Origin: Poseidonibacter antarcticus | Lineage (GTDB): Bacteria; Campylobacterota; Campylobacteria; Campylobacterales; Arcobacteraceae | Length of the DNA stretch: 64,000 nucleotides | Direction: 5' to 3' | Assembly: GCF_003667345.1 (NCBI RefSeq) | Contig: NZ_RCWF01000002.1 | Span: forward strand, 124,001-188,000 | Shown: positions 54,856 through 64,000 of the stretch, piece by piece | Layout of the letters: each line of letters begins with the position of its first letter | Numbering within the stretch: position 1 is the stretch's first letter | Position numbers and translations under genes: made by a program | Notes under the pieces: generated by a model | Told to the model about the DNA's origin: nothing | Databases searched by the model: none | The model's input: only the letters and a program-made list of their open reading frames with translations

Positions 54856-55569
54856 ATGATAGAAAATAAAAATGAAGATAGGCCATATTTAAAAAAACTA
54901 TTAAAAGGAGACATTAGTTTAAGTATCACGTTCTGGTTGTGGTTTATTTTCTTAACACTTTTAATAAATATATTTATAGATAATACTTTTTTGAAGATTT
55001 CTTTTAAAAAAACTATAGGTGATGAGATATTTAGTATATCTATTTATTTATTAACACTTTTATATTCGATATTAATTTTTATTGCTGTTCAAAAAAGTGC
55101 AAGTAAGTATATAGGGAATAAATTATGGCCTTTTTTAGCAAAAGTAATCATTTCGATAAATCTTTTCTTTTCTTTATTCTCAACTTATGACTTATTTAAA
55201 GTTTATTTTTTTGAAGATTATGCAATTAAGAATGAAATAAATAATTTAAAAGATAATCTTCCATTAAAAGTTGATTCTTTTAGTTACTTAATTGATATTA
55301 ATATAGAAGATAAAAATATTTATTATATTTATCAATTAGAAAGTATTATTAATTCAAATTACAATTTAAATAAATTTAAATCTCAAGTTCAAGACTCTTT
55401 ATGTGAAAATGAAAATACTTTAAGACTCCTAAAAAGAAATTATATTTTAGATTATACGTACATTGATAAAGATGAGAATAAACTTACTGAAATAATAACA
55501 AATAAATCAAATTGTGGCAAAAGTATTTATGATTTAGACATACTTAAAGAAATACTAAAAAATGAATAA
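54856..55569 (+). CDS. Unknown membrane protein
   Basis: 237 residues behind GAAGGA. Three hydrophobic segments: ITFWLWFIFLTLLINIFI, IFSISIYLLTLLYSILIFIAV and LWPFLAKVIISINLFFSLFS. Then a soluble charged C-terminal part (about 130-237) with two cysteines. The layout resembles small inner-membrane proteins with a periplasmic tail, but I recognise no family. It lies 10 bases after the TonB-like gene and 19 before the next gene. Confidence 0.65.
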   Translation: MIENKNEDRPYLKKLLKGDISLSITFWLWFIFLTLLINIFIDNTFLKISFKKTIGDEIFSISIYLLTLLYSILIFIAVQKSASKYIGNKLWPFLAKVIISINLFFSLFSTYDLFKVYFFEDYAIKNEINNLKDNLPLKVDSFSYLIDINIEDKNIYYIYQLESIINSNYNLNKFKSQVQDSLCENENTLRLLKRNYILDYTYIDKDENKLTEIITNKSNCGKSIYDLDILKEILKNE

Positions 55570-55588
55570 TATAAAGTTTAGGAAATAA

Positions 55589-56032
55589 ATGAATTTAGAA
55601 GAAATACAAAACAAGTTAATAAGTGATTTTGATTTAAAAAGAGTTATGGAAATTCTTGATAAATTAAATGAGGATTATGTAGAAGATGATTTGATTAATA
55701 ATATTAAAGGTTTAGTAAAAATGGCTTATCTTTCAAGAGAAATGGAAGACATTACTTATTCTTCAGGTCATTTTATAATAAATAGAAGTTATTTTGAAGG
55801 GGAAGAAGTAGAATATAGTTTAAGTTTTTTACTTGAAGTAAATGCAAATTTAAGTTATCCACTAGAAAAAGCCTTTGAAACAAAAAATATAAATGAAAAA
55901 GAGTTACAAATAAAAAGAAAATTAGAAGAATTATTGATCTTCAATAAAAATGCTTATAAAGAAGATGCTAATTATACTAATGAAGCTAATATCCAAAGAA
56001 TTGAGAGAATATTAGAAATAATAGCTTGGTAA
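55589..56032 (+). CDS. Unknown soluble protein
   Basis: 147 residues, acidic and helical, starting behind TAGGAA. No membrane segment, signal or known motif; NEDYVEDDLINNIKGLVKMAYLSREME and a C-terminal NIQRIERILEIIAW helix suggest a helical bundle. The third gene of the TonB-like transcription unit; a hairpin follows at once. Confidence 0.6.
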   Translation: MNLEEIQNKLISDFDLKRVMEILDKLNEDYVEDDLINNIKGLVKMAYLSREMEDITYSSGHFIINRSYFEGEEVEYSLSFLLEVNANLSYPLEKAFETKNINEKELQIKRKLEELLIFNKNAYKEDANYTNEANIQRIERILEIIAW

Positions 56033-56052
56033 AAAACCTATTTAGGTTTTTT
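56031..56052. terminator. Bidirectional terminator after the TonB-like trio
   Basis: AAAAAACCTA (56031-56040) and TAGGTTTTTT (56043-56052) form a hairpin with a very small loop. T-rich DNA follows on one side and A-rich on the other. It overlaps the stop codon region of the upstream gene and ends seven bases before the agmatinase stop. Confidence 0.75.
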
Positions 56053-56058
56053 ACTTTT

Positions 56059-56910
56059 TTATTTTATAGTTGCTAGAACTAATTCTCGTAAAGTTTTACA
56101 AGCAACTGCTGTTGATACACCACTTGCATCATACTTTGGTGAAAGTTCAACAACATCCATTCCCACTACATTTTCTAATCTTGATAATATTTTGATTATT
56201 TTTAACATATCATGAAAATCAATTCCACCTGGTTCTGGTGTTCCCGTTCCAGGAAAAACAGAAGGATCAAATACATCTAAATCAATAGTAATATAAACAG
56301 GTTTATCAATAAGTATTTCAACTCTATCCTCTAATGTTTCATACGTAAACTTTTCTAAATGAGAATGCTCTTTTGCCCATTCAAACTCTTCTTTTAAACC
56401 ACTTCTTATACAAAACTGATTTAATCTTCCATCACCTAATTGATCATAAATTCGTCGTAAAACTGTTGCATGACTTAATGCTTCGCCTAAATATTCATTT
56501 CTTAAATCTGTATGTGCATCAAAATGAATAATATGTAAATCATTATACTTTTTACTTAAAGCTTTTATGGGTGCAAGTGAAACTAAATGCTCCCCACCTA
56601 TCATAATAGGAATTTTATTAGCATCAATTATTTCTTGAATATGCTCTTGAATTATTCTTAATGCATTTTTTTTATCACCATAAGGTAATTCTAAATCTCC
56701 GAAATCAAAAAGATTTAATTCTTCTAAATCTTTATCAAAATATGGAGAATAACTTTCAATATACCAAGAGTCTTCTCTCATAGCACTAGGTGCAAACCGT
56801 GCTCCTGGTTTAAAAGATGTAGTTCCATCAAAACCAGCACCAAAAAGTACAGCACTTGCATCTTTAAAATCTGCTTCAAATCCAATAAAACAATTATTCT
56901 GTGCTTTCAT
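56059..56910 (-). CDS. speB: Agmatinase (ureohydrolase)
   Basis: 283 residues of the arginase superfamily. The dinuclear manganese site is intact: MIGGEHLVSL, HFDAHTDLRN and TIDLDVFDPSVFPGTGTPEPGG. A type-I agmatinase converts agmatine to putrescine and urea; agmatinase is preferred over arginase because the GTPEPGG loop is that of agmatinases, but guanidino substrates other than agmatine cannot be excluded. The rodA stop is 2 bases away on the same strand, so the two are likely co-transcribed. Confidence 0.9.
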   Translation of the reverse strand: MKAQNNCFIGFEADFKDASAVLFGAGFDGTTSFKPGARFAPSAMREDSWYIESYSPYFDKDLEELNLFDFGDLELPYGDKKNALRIIQEHIQEIIDANKIPIMIGGEHLVSLAPIKALSKKYNDLHIIHFDAHTDLRNEYLGEALSHATVLRRIYDQLGDGRLNQFCIRSGLKEEFEWAKEHSHLEKFTYETLEDRVEILIDKPVYITIDLDVFDPSVFPGTGTPEPGGIDFHDMLKIIKILSRLENVVGMDVVELSPKYDASGVSTAVACKTLRELVLATIK

Positions 56911-56912
56911 TC

Positions 56913-58019
56913 TTATAAGTTCCTTTCATAATTATATAAATCCATATACCTAAATGCTAATAAATTTTCTAATATTGCAAAAAGTACAATAAAATTAATA
57001 AATGAACTACCACCATAAGAAAATAAAGGCAAAGGAAGTCCAACAACAGGTGCGAAGCCTATAACCATTAATACATTTACACTCATATTAAAAAATAGCA
57101 ATAAGCCCAAACCTGAGGCAAATACCCGTATGACGTAATCATCTTTAAAATAATAATTTAAGGTCAGTAAGTGTGCTATTAGCAACATATATATAAAAAT
57201 TAAACCAATTGCACCTAAAAATCCATATCTCTCTACGAAATAAGCAAATATAAAATCACTAGTAGCAATTGGCAAAAATTTCAATTGTGTTTGTGTTGCT
57301 TCTTCACTTAGTTTTCCGACTAACCCACCAGAACCAATTGCTATAATAGATTGCTGGACGTGATAACTAGGTTTTTCAGAAATAAAATCTGTAATTCTCT
57401 TTTTTTGATAATCTTTGATCAGATATGTATAAATAAAAGGAGAAGCAATTCCAATAAGTAAAATTATTGATGTCCAAATTTTCCAATTTACACCAATTAT
57501 AAATAAAATACCGTAACCAACAAGTAATAATACAAGAGCCGTACCCAAATCTGGCTCTTTTGCAATTAATACAAAAGGTAATAAAATATAAAAAGAAAAA
57601 TAAAGAAAATCAATAAAGCTATATCCCTTTTCAGGAGGTGGTCTATTGTGAATTAAATAACCAAGCATCAAGATATATATAGGTTTTATAAGCTCTGAAG
57701 GTTGCATTGTTGTATTTAAAAAAGGTATAGGAAGCCATCTTCTAGCACCAAGTTTTGTCACACCCCAAAATTCTACAGCAGCAAGTAACAAAATACCTAA
57801 CCAATACAAAAAAGGGATCCATCTTAATTTCTTTCTAATTGGTAATATAAATACTACAATAAATGTAAAAAATGAAAGTGTAAAGTATATTAATTGTTTA
57901 TTCGCTAATATTTCATTTGTTTCACTTATTAAATGATATGATAAATATATCAAAGGTAAAACAAATAGTATTAACAAATAATCAAAATGGGAAATAATTC
58001 TCTTATCAAATAAACGCAT
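56913..58019 (-). CDS. rodA: Rod-shape peptidoglycan glycosyltransferase RodA
   Basis: 368 residues of the SEDS family with about ten membrane segments. Family marks: AVEFWGVTKLGARRWLPIPF, LQPSELIKPIYILML (here TTMQPSELIKP), AKEPDLGTALVLLLV with the catalytic aspartate, and VVGLPLPLFSYGGSSFI. The length fits RodA better than FtsW. It polymerises lipid II during elongation with its partner penicillin-binding protein. Divergent from the pseudouridine synthase, with about 20 bases between starts. Confidence 0.95.
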   Translation of the reverse strand: MRLFDKRIISHFDYLLILFVLPLIYLSYHLISETNEILANKQLIYFTLSFFTFIVVFILPIRKKLRWIPFLYWLGILLLAAVEFWGVTKLGARRWLPIPFLNTTMQPSELIKPIYILMLGYLIHNRPPPEKGYSFIDFLYFSFYILLPFVLIAKEPDLGTALVLLLVGYGILFIIGVNWKIWTSIILLIGIASPFIYTYLIKDYQKKRITDFISEKPSYHVQQSIIAIGSGGLVGKLSEEATQTQLKFLPIATSDFIFAYFVERYGFLGAIGLIFIYMLLIAHLLTLNYYFKDDYVIRVFASGLGLLLFFNMSVNVLMVIGFAPVVGLPLPLFSYGGSSFINFIVLFAILENLLAFRYMDLYNYERNL

Positions 58020-58038
58020 AGTGAAAGAGTATCTAAAA

Positions 58039-59025
58039 ATGTATAAAAATTTTATTGTTCAAGAAACAAATAGACTAGATAAGTTCTTAGCATCACAAAT
58101 TGATGCTTCAAGAAACCAAGTAGAGCAACTTATAAAAAAAGAGTTTGTAAAAGTTGATGGTAAAACTGTAGTAAAATCAGGATTAAAATTAAAAGAAAAT
58201 CAAGAAATTGAAGTCTTTTTTCCAAAAGCACAGTTAGAAGATGTTAAAAATGAAGATTTTATAAAAGAATCATTAAAAGGTAAAAATGTAAAAATAATTT
58301 ATGAAGATGAAGATATTCTTGTTATAAATAAACCTGCAAATTTAACAATTCATGATGCGCCAAGTGTAAAAGATGCTACTTTAGTTGATTGGTTGAAATT
58401 AAGAAAAATGTCGCTTTCTACAATTTCAGGAGAAGAACGTCATGGAATTGTACATAGACTAGATAAAGGTACAACAGGAGTTATGGTAGTTGCAAAAACA
58501 AATGAAGCTCATAGATGTTTATCTGAGCAATTGCAAGATAAAAGTATGGGAAGATATTATCTTGCAATTACTGATTTACCCTTGAAAGATGATTTAATCA
58601 TAGACAAACCAATTGGAAGAAATCCAAATAATAGACTTAAAATGTCAATAGAGGAAACAGGAAGAAATGCTAAGTCAGCATTTAAAAAAATTGATATCTC
58701 AAAAAACGAAAAATTTGAATTAATAGCAGCCAAATTATTTACAGGTAGAACACATCAAATAAGAGTTCACTTGAGTTCGATAAATAGGCACATTCTAGGA
58801 GATAATTTATATGGTTTTAAGGGCGATTTAAATAAAATAAATAGATTTTATTTACATGCATATAATCTGTATTTGTTTCATCCTAAAACAAACAAATTAA
58901 TGACTTTTAAAGCAGATTTACCTGATGACATGAATGAATTCTTAAATAAACATTTTCAAATGGAGAATATACATGACAAAATTGATGCAAACAACATCAT
59001 TGACAGCTTTAGTTCTTTTACTTAG
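58039..59025 (+). CDS. RluA-family pseudouridine synthase
   Basis: 328 residues from the ATG at 58039, six bases downstream of AAAGAG; a GTG at 58021 lies only one base from the rodA start and is less likely. N-terminal S4 RNA-binding domain (RLDKFLASQIDASRNQVEQLIKKEFVKVDGK), then the catalytic aspartate in HGIVHRLDKGTTGVMVVAKT and the late GRTHQIRVHL. Probably modifies 23S rRNA as RluD does, but the target site cannot be read from sequence. Its end overlaps the next gene by 53 bases. Confidence 0.9.
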   Translation: MYKNFIVQETNRLDKFLASQIDASRNQVEQLIKKEFVKVDGKTVVKSGLKLKENQEIEVFFPKAQLEDVKNEDFIKESLKGKNVKIIYEDEDILVINKPANLTIHDAPSVKDATLVDWLKLRKMSLSTISGEERHGIVHRLDKGTTGVMVVAKTNEAHRCLSEQLQDKSMGRYYLAITDLPLKDDLIIDKPIGRNPNNRLKMSIEETGRNAKSAFKKIDISKNEKFELIAAKLFTGRTHQIRVHLSSINRHILGDNLYGFKGDLNKINRFYLHAYNLYLFHPKTNKLMTFKADLPDDMNEFLNKHFQMENIHDKIDANNIIDSFSSFT

Positions 59026-60256
59026 TGCTTGTTCAAATTTAAATAATAGTTTAAATACAGCAGAAAAACCAAAAATTGATGAAACAATTGAAGTTATTGA
59101 TAGTAATACTATCAAGTCAATTTCAGATATGACATCAATTGCATTTGAGTGGAGAAAAGTTGAAGATCCAAGAGTTATTGGTTATAACTTTTATAGAGCT
59201 AATATGCATAAAGACGGTAGAAGACTTAAGCTAATTAGTTCTGTAAAAAATAAATATACTACTCATTTTGTTGATACAGATCTTGAACCTGATACAAAAT
59301 ATGTTTATCAAATTTCTTCAAAAGCAGCAAATGGACTTGAATCAAATACTACAAATGCTTATGTAGCACAAACTCTTCCAAGAATAATACCAGTTAGTTT
59401 TGTTCAAGCCTTATCAGAATTACCAAATAGAATTAAAATTATTTGGAGACCACATCCTGATTTAAGAATTGCTTATTATAAAATCGAAAGATACAATTCA
59501 ACACTAAATGAATGGAATACAGAAGCAAAAATAAAAGGTAGACTACAATCTGAATACATAGATAGTGATTTAAATAATAATGAATCTTTTAAATATAGAA
59601 TTACTGCTTATACATTCAAAGATTTACCAACAATGCCTAGTCAAGTAGTTACAGCTAAAACAAAAGCATTACCAATGGGTGTTCAAAATATAAGTGCTAC
59701 AACTACTGAACCTAAAAGAATATTATTACGATGGCAAGCATCTCCAAATGATGATGTAATGAAATATGTAATTTATAGAAGTCCTATTAAATCTTTTGCT
59801 TACTCAAAAATAAAAGAAGTTAACAAAGATACTTTTGAATTTACAGATAAAGTTGATGAAGATGGAAAAGAGTATTTTTATAAAGTTCTTGCTATTGATA
59901 AAGATTACTTAGAAAGTTCATCTAAAATTGATCCTATTAAAGGTGTTAGTTTAAATCAACCAGCTAAACCTACAATAACTTTGGCTCAAATACAAGGTTC
60001 TAAAGCAATATTAAATTGGGTACCAACTGATAATAGAGCTATTTCTTATAATATTTATAAAAAAACAATGATAAATTTCTTTCAATCTAAAACAGAAAAG
60101 TTTACTGATATAAAAGGATTAAGATTTGAAGATAATAATATTATCACAGGTGTTGAGTATAAATATTCAATCCAAGCAAATGACACTTATGGTTTAATGT
60201 CAGAAAGAACTGATGAAGCTTCATTAATTCTACCAAAAATTTCTATACAAAAGTAG
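58973..60256 (+). CDS. Fibronectin type III repeat lipoprotein
   Basis: 427 residues. A lipoprotein signal with lipobox LLLSAC (cysteine at residue about 20), then about four fibronectin-III-like repeats, each with the W/Y pattern (EWRKVEDPRVIGYNFYR, IIWRPHPDLRIAYYKIER, LLRWQASPNDDVMKYVIYR, ILNWVPTDNRAISYNIYK). Probably an outer- or inner-membrane anchored envelope protein with a structural role. Its start overlaps the pseudouridine synthase gene by 53 bases in another frame and follows a GGAG site. Sits ahead of trmB as in relatives. Confidence 0.88.
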   Translation: MTKLMQTTSLTALVLLLSACSNLNNSLNTAEKPKIDETIEVIDSNTIKSISDMTSIAFEWRKVEDPRVIGYNFYRANMHKDGRRLKLISSVKNKYTTHFVDTDLEPDTKYVYQISSKAANGLESNTTNAYVAQTLPRIIPVSFVQALSELPNRIKIIWRPHPDLRIAYYKIERYNSTLNEWNTEAKIKGRLQSEYIDSDLNNNESFKYRITAYTFKDLPTMPSQVVTAKTKALPMGVQNISATTTEPKRILLRWQASPNDDVMKYVIYRSPIKSFAYSKIKEVNKDTFEFTDKVDEDGKEYFYKVLAIDKDYLESSSKIDPIKGVSLNQPAKPTITLAQIQGSKAILNWVPTDNRAISYNIYKKTMINFFQSKTEKFTDIKGLRFEDNNIITGVEYKYSIQANDTYGLMSERTDEASLILPKISIQK

Positions 60257-60263
60257 TTAAGAT

Positions 60264-61454
60264 ATGCCCCACATAGTATTTAATAAAACCGATTTAATTA
60301 ATACACCATCATCAAAAGATGGTGTAGAGTTTAAGTTTATAGCAAAATCATATAATTTTACAACACACGAAAGAAATACTGAATATAAAATTGCAGTAGA
60401 AAATCAAGGAAAAGAATTCTTATTAACTTTGAAAAATAAAGATAATGATCAAATGATTAAAATCGATAAAGTTACAAGAATAGCACCTATTACACTAGTA
60501 AAAGATGCTTTAAACGCTTATGTAGATTCGATTAATCCTAAAATTGTATTTTCAAATACAAATAGTATTCATCAAAAAGCAGAGCCTCAAAAAGAGTTTT
60601 TAAAAGATATTAACTATTTTGTTGATGAATTCAAAACAGATAAAGAAATACAAATAGAAGTAGGATTTGGAAGTGGAAGACATCTTTTACACCAAGCAAA
60701 AAATAATCCTGATATTCAATTTATAGGACTTGAAATTCATACTCCATCAATTGAACAAGCTTTAAAGCAAATGAAATTACAAGATATTACAAATGTTTTG
60801 ATTGTAAATTATGATGCAAGACTTTTTATGGAATTTATTGACTCAAATAAAGTTGGAAGAATTTTCGTTCACTTCCCTGTTCCTTGGGATAAAAAACCTC
60901 ATAGAAGAATTTATTCAAATGGATTTATAAATGAAGCATTAAGAGTTTTAAAATTTGAAGGTACACTAGAACTAAGAACAGATAGTAGAAAATATTTTGA
61001 TTATTGTACTGAATTATTAACAAATCTACCAACAGGAAAAATTACTATTGATATAAACAAAGATTTAGAAATATCAAGTAAATATGAAGATAGATGGAAA
61101 AAACAAGGTAAAAATATTTATGATGTAGTTTTACAATCACAAAGTGTTGATGAGCCTTTAGTAATCCAAAAAGATTTTTCATTTGATTTTGAGATAAATT
61201 ATGAAGATAAGATATCAAGTATTCCAACTAAATCAATTGTAGACAAAGATTTTTTTGTTCATATAGAAGATTTATTTATAATGGAAAATGAAAAGAATTC
61301 TGGACTAATACAACTTACAATGGGAAATTTTGATAGACCAGTAAGTAAATATTTACTTATAAAAAATGGGAAAATTGATTATTATCAAGGTTCACCTCTT
61401 CCTACTAGTTCTAATATCAAAGCTCATAATAAACTAAAAGAGATTTTAAATTAG
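60264..61454 (+). CDS. trmB: tRNA (guanine-N7)-methyltransferase
   Basis: 396 residues, longer than the roughly 240 of E. coli because of an N-terminal extension of about 110 residues and a C-terminal tail, as in other Campylobacterota. The core has the S-adenosylmethionine site IEVGFGSGRHLLHQAK near residue 130 and IFVHFPVPWDKKPHRRI near residue 210, the TrmB mark. It methylates G46 in the variable loop of tRNAs. It abuts ftsE directly (next base). Confidence 0.94.
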   Translation: MPHIVFNKTDLINTPSSKDGVEFKFIAKSYNFTTHERNTEYKIAVENQGKEFLLTLKNKDNDQMIKIDKVTRIAPITLVKDALNAYVDSINPKIVFSNTNSIHQKAEPQKEFLKDINYFVDEFKTDKEIQIEVGFGSGRHLLHQAKNNPDIQFIGLEIHTPSIEQALKQMKLQDITNVLIVNYDARLFMEFIDSNKVGRIFVHFPVPWDKKPHRRIYSNGFINEALRVLKFEGTLELRTDSRKYFDYCTELLTNLPTGKITIDINKDLEISSKYEDRWKKQGKNIYDVVLQSQSVDEPLVIQKDFSFDFEINYEDKISSIPTKSIVDKDFFVHIEDLFIMENEKNSGLIQLTMGNFDRPVSKYLLIKNGKIDYYQGSPLPTSSNIKAHNKLKEILN

Positions 61455-62117
61455 ATGCTAGAAGCAAAGAATATATACTTATCTTATGATGATAATAAAT
61501 ATATTATAAAAAAAGGAAACTTTTCTATTAAACCAAAAGAATTCATCTTTATAGGTGGAAACTCAGGTAGTGGAAAATCTACTTTATTAAAATCTTTTTA
61601 TGGTGAGATTCCACTAAAACATGGTAGTTTAAAAATTGATGGTGTAGAAGTTTTTGGTATAAGAGGTAAAGCACTTAGAGTTTTAAGAAAAGATGTTGGA
61701 GTAATATTTCAAGATTATAAACTTGTAAATGAGTATACAATTGAAGAAAATATTATGATTCCTCTTAAAATCAATGGATATTCAAATGAAATATCAAGAG
61801 ATCAAGCGAATAAATTATTATCACATGTAAAACTTTCACATCGAGCTGGATATTATCCAAACGAATTAAGTGGAGGTGAACAACAAAGAGTTGCAGTAGC
61901 ACGTGCGCTTGCTCATAATCCTAAGATAATAATTGCAGATGAACCAACAGGAAACCTTGATGATTATTCAGCAGAAGTTGTTTGGAATTTATTAAAAGGT
62001 GCAAATGAACAACTAGGTATTACAATAGTTGTTGTAACGCATAGGGTTCCTAAGAACTTAGGAATAAAGTTTAGACAGTTATCTTTAGAGGATGGTATAA
62101 TATATGAAGTTTCTTAA
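61455..62117 (+). CDS. ftsE: Cell division ATP-binding protein FtsE
   Basis: 220 residues. ABC ATPase: Walker A GGNSGSGKST near residue 36, signature LSGGEQQRVAVARAL near 138, Walker B KIIIADEPTGN near 160. With FtsX it activates periplasmic murein hydrolases at the division site. Its ATG follows the trmB stop immediately. It overlaps ftsX by 14 bases. Confidence 0.95.
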   Translation: MLEAKNIYLSYDDNKYIIKKGNFSIKPKEFIFIGGNSGSGKSTLLKSFYGEIPLKHGSLKIDGVEVFGIRGKALRVLRKDVGVIFQDYKLVNEYTIEENIMIPLKINGYSNEISRDQANKLLSHVKLSHRAGYYPNELSGGEQQRVAVARALAHNPKIIIADEPTGNLDDYSAEVVWNLLKGANEQLGITIVVVTHRVPKNLGIKFRQLSLEDGIIYEVS

Positions 62118-62922
62118 AAACATTCTTGCCTTTTTAATTCCTTTATGTTCAATGCTTTTAACATTTTCAATATATTTATTAATTGATAATGTTGTAGATA
62201 ATTATAAAAAGAAAATATCAAAAGATTATTCTATTGTTATAGTTACAAATACACCCTTAATAAAAGAGAATATTAACGAATTAGCAGGTATTAATGTTGA
62301 TAGAATTCAAACATTACCTAAAGAAAAAATTATTAATGATATAAAATCAAACTTATCAAGTAGTTCAATTGAATTGTTAAAAAAGAAACTTCCTAATTTT
62401 TATCAAATATATCTAGAAGTATTCCCAACAACAAGTGAACTAGAGATAATAAAAGATACTTTATTAGAAAATAAAAATATAAGAAAAGTAGAAGTATTTT
62501 ATAAAAATCATAATCAAACATATCTACTTTTAGTATTATTAAGTAGTATTTCATTTATCTTATTTTTTATAATTACTATTTTTGCGATTATAATAATAGC
62601 TAAACAAATTAAACTATGGTTTCATGAACACAAGACTAGAATTTCAATATTAAGGCTTCATGGTGCTTCAGTTTTATACAGTGCATCAAATGTTTTAAAC
62701 TATGCAATTTTTAGTTCGTTTCTTGCATTTTTAATTGTTGGAGTTTTTTTATATTATATCTCAAATAATATGACCATTTTATTTCCCATTGAATTACATG
62801 AAATAGTAAATGTAAAAATTGATTTAAATTATGAACTATTTAAGATGTTCATCTTATCTTTTACAATCTCTATTTTTACAATACTTGGTGTATTATTAAA
62901 GTATAAAATAAATGACGAGTAA
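62104..62922 (+). CDS. ftsX: Cell division protein FtsX
   Basis: 272 residues of the FtsX type. One N-terminal membrane segment (ILAFLIPLCSMLLTFSIYLLI), a periplasmic loop of about 100 residues that contacts EnvC-like proteins, then three membrane segments at the C-terminal end (LLVLLSSISFILFFIITIFAIIII and following). Overlaps ftsE by 14 bases and the next gene by 11; tightly coupled expression is expected. Confidence 0.93.
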   Translation: MKFLKNILAFLIPLCSMLLTFSIYLLIDNVVDNYKKKISKDYSIVIVTNTPLIKENINELAGINVDRIQTLPKEKIINDIKSNLSSSSIELLKKKLPNFYQIYLEVFPTTSELEIIKDTLLENKNIRKVEVFYKNHNQTYLLLVLLSSISFILFFIITIFAIIIIAKQIKLWFHEHKTRISILRLHGASVLYSASNVLNYAIFSSFLAFLIVGVFLYYISNNMTILFPIELHEIVNVKIDLNYELFKMFILSFTISIFTILGVLLKYKINDE

Positions 62923-64000
62923 AATAATATTTTTATTACTATTTATTTTTGGTAATGTTACTTTTTCATCAACTAAAGTTATAGATAATAAGATAAAGAA
63001 TAATAAAAGTAACCTACATAAAAGTGTGTCTAAGAAAAAACAAGCATCACAAAAAGTAAAAGATTTAGCAAATAAAATTGATAGACAAAATAGAAATATT
63101 ATAAAATTAGAAAGAGATATAAAAAAAGTAAATTTAGATATAAATGAGCATGAAAAACTTTTAGAAGAATCTAAATTAAAACTACAACAATTAAGAAAAA
63201 AATCAACAAATTTGATAAAAGAGAGAAAAGGCAATGAAGAACAAATTGTTGATACTATTATCGAAGATTTTTCTACTTCTATTGCACTTAAACTTGCATC
63301 AAAAAATACTCTTGGAGAATTAATCGATACTGAAATTTATACACTTCTTTCTGAAAATTCTAAAGATCAGATTTTAAAACTTGATAATAATTATGACTTA
63401 TTAACTAATAATACTAAAATAAATAAGAAAAAAATTAAAACTATTTCAAACTATATTGAAAAAAGAAAAAAAAGAAAAAAAACATTAAATACATTAAAAA
63501 ATAAACACTCTAAATCATTAATTGATTTAGAAGAGCAACATAAATCATATCAACGAGAATTGAAAAAAGTTGTTAAAAGACAAGAATCACTTAAGAAACT
63601 TTTATCTACACTTAATATTTTAAAAGAAGAAGAATTAAAAAAAGAAAGACTTAGAAGAGCAAAAATACAAAGACTACTTGCTTTAAAGAAAAAGAAACAA
63701 GCAGCTAAAAAGAGAAAAACAAAAAGTAAAAGTACATCAACAGCAAAAAAAGAAGAACCTATACAAACAGCAGAAATAAGAAACCAAAAATATGCAAAAA
63801 ATTTAAATCTAGATGTAAAAAAAATAGGTTCATCTAATTCAGGAGTAAAAGTTGTTAGATATAGGGGAAGAAGAACAATTGCACCTTTAAAATCCTTTAA
63901 AGTAGTAAAAAAATTTGGTACTTATTATGATCCAATCTATAAAATAAAACTTTTTAATGAATCTATAGTTTTAAAAACTACTCGAGCAAAAGCAAAAGTA
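62912..64000 (+). CDS. EnvC-like murein hydrolase activator (partial, cut by window end)
   Basis: Open to the window edge (363 codons seen). The ATG at 62912 overlaps ftsX by 11 bases. A signal peptide (IIFLLLFIFGNVTFSS) is followed by a long coiled coil of Lys/Glu/Ser/Asn-rich heptads (residues about 25-255), a lysine-arginine-rich linker, and the beginning of what should be a LytM/M23 domain (KSFKVVKKFGTYYDPIYKIKLFNESIVLKT) near the edge. EnvC needs FtsEX to be switched on and in turn activates amidases that split septal wall. The catalytic or degenerate state of M23 cannot be judged because the end is missing. Confidence 0.88.
   Translation, partial: MTSKIIFLLLFIFGNVTFSSTKVIDNKIKNNKSNLHKSVSKKKQASQKVKDLANKIDRQNRNIIKLERDIKKVNLDINEHEKLLEESKLKLQQLRKKSTNLIKERKGNEEQIVDTIIEDFSTSIALKLASKNTLGELIDTEIYTLLSENSKDQILKLDNNYDLLTNNTKINKKKIKTISNYIEKRKKRKKTLNTLKNKHSKSLIDLEEQHKSYQRELKKVVKRQESLKKLLSTLNILKEEELKKERLRRAKIQRLLALKKKKQAAKKRKTKSKSTSTAKKEEPIQTAEIRNQKYAKNLNLDVKKIGSSNSGVKVVRYRGRRTIAPLKSFKVVKKFGTYYDPIYKIKLFNESIVLKTTRAKAKV

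Overview
The window is AT-rich, densely coded DNA from a member of the Campylobacterota, most likely an Arcobacter-type genus. This rests on the base composition, frequent TTG starts behind AAGGA ribosome sites, the protein types (long TrmB, short Sua5-type protein, AtpZ next to hemL) and the gene neighbourhoods. The genus is inferred; no 16S gene is present. The gene set is mostly chromosomal housekeeping with islands of small, decaying or accessory genes. There is no rRNA, CRISPR array, insertion sequence, prophage or origin. One tRNA, tRNA-Glu(UUC), lies at 20941-21016.

Layout. 1-5595: minus-strand operon sbcD-sbcC, then a small WYL-like protein and a membrane protein split by a frameshift at an A8/T8 tract. 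5661-10294: minus-strand operon of a P3A-type proton ATPase, an MgtC/DUF4010 membrane protein and a DUF6629-like membrane protein. 10444-20926: DoxX protein, orphan Cache-PAS histidine kinase, amidotransferase, YdeP-type molybdopterin oxidoreductase, and a 1307-residue hemerythrin/GAF/PAS/GGDEF/EAL/CZB protein. 21090-30672: DUF234 ATPase, Sua5-like protein, carB, ThiF-like enzyme, an orphan RelB-type antitoxin with a deleted toxin, a clostridial-type NADP secondary alcohol dehydrogenase, a frameshifted short radC, xseB and metX. 30776-35645: tyrosine-phosphatase-like protein, adenine/adenosine deaminase, hemF, YhcH, ACP phosphodiesterase, SocA-like protein and an FKBP isomerase.

35669-40604 is the most accessory-looking part. 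It holds a CGNR zinc-finger regulator that seems to start at ATT, divergent from a glyoxalase-fold/PNPOx pair across an operator-rich promoter. It also holds two divergent Rof-like anti-Rho paralogues, several unknown small proteins and a decayed duplicate gene. 40667-56910 is core: guaB, gatA, the rpmJ-rpsM-rpsK-rpsD-rpoA-rplQ operon, leuB/leuD, rpoD, the hemL-ppnP-atpZ cluster, a TonB-like trio and speB. 56913-64000 covers envelope and division genes: rodA, an RluA-type synthase, an FN3 lipoprotein, trmB, ftsE, ftsX and the start of an EnvC-like gene cut by the window edge.

The observations most worth following are the probable AUU start of the CGNR gene with its nested operators; the homopolymer frameshift in the gene behind sbcDC; the hemerythrin-plus-CZB cyclic-di-GMP protein; a leader that could hide the amidotransferase ribosome site; and three degraded loci (toxin deletion, radC frameshift, decayed paralogue). 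No complete new multi-gene defence system can be demonstrated here. The cassette behind sbcDC runs off the window edge and is the only place where one could be hidden.
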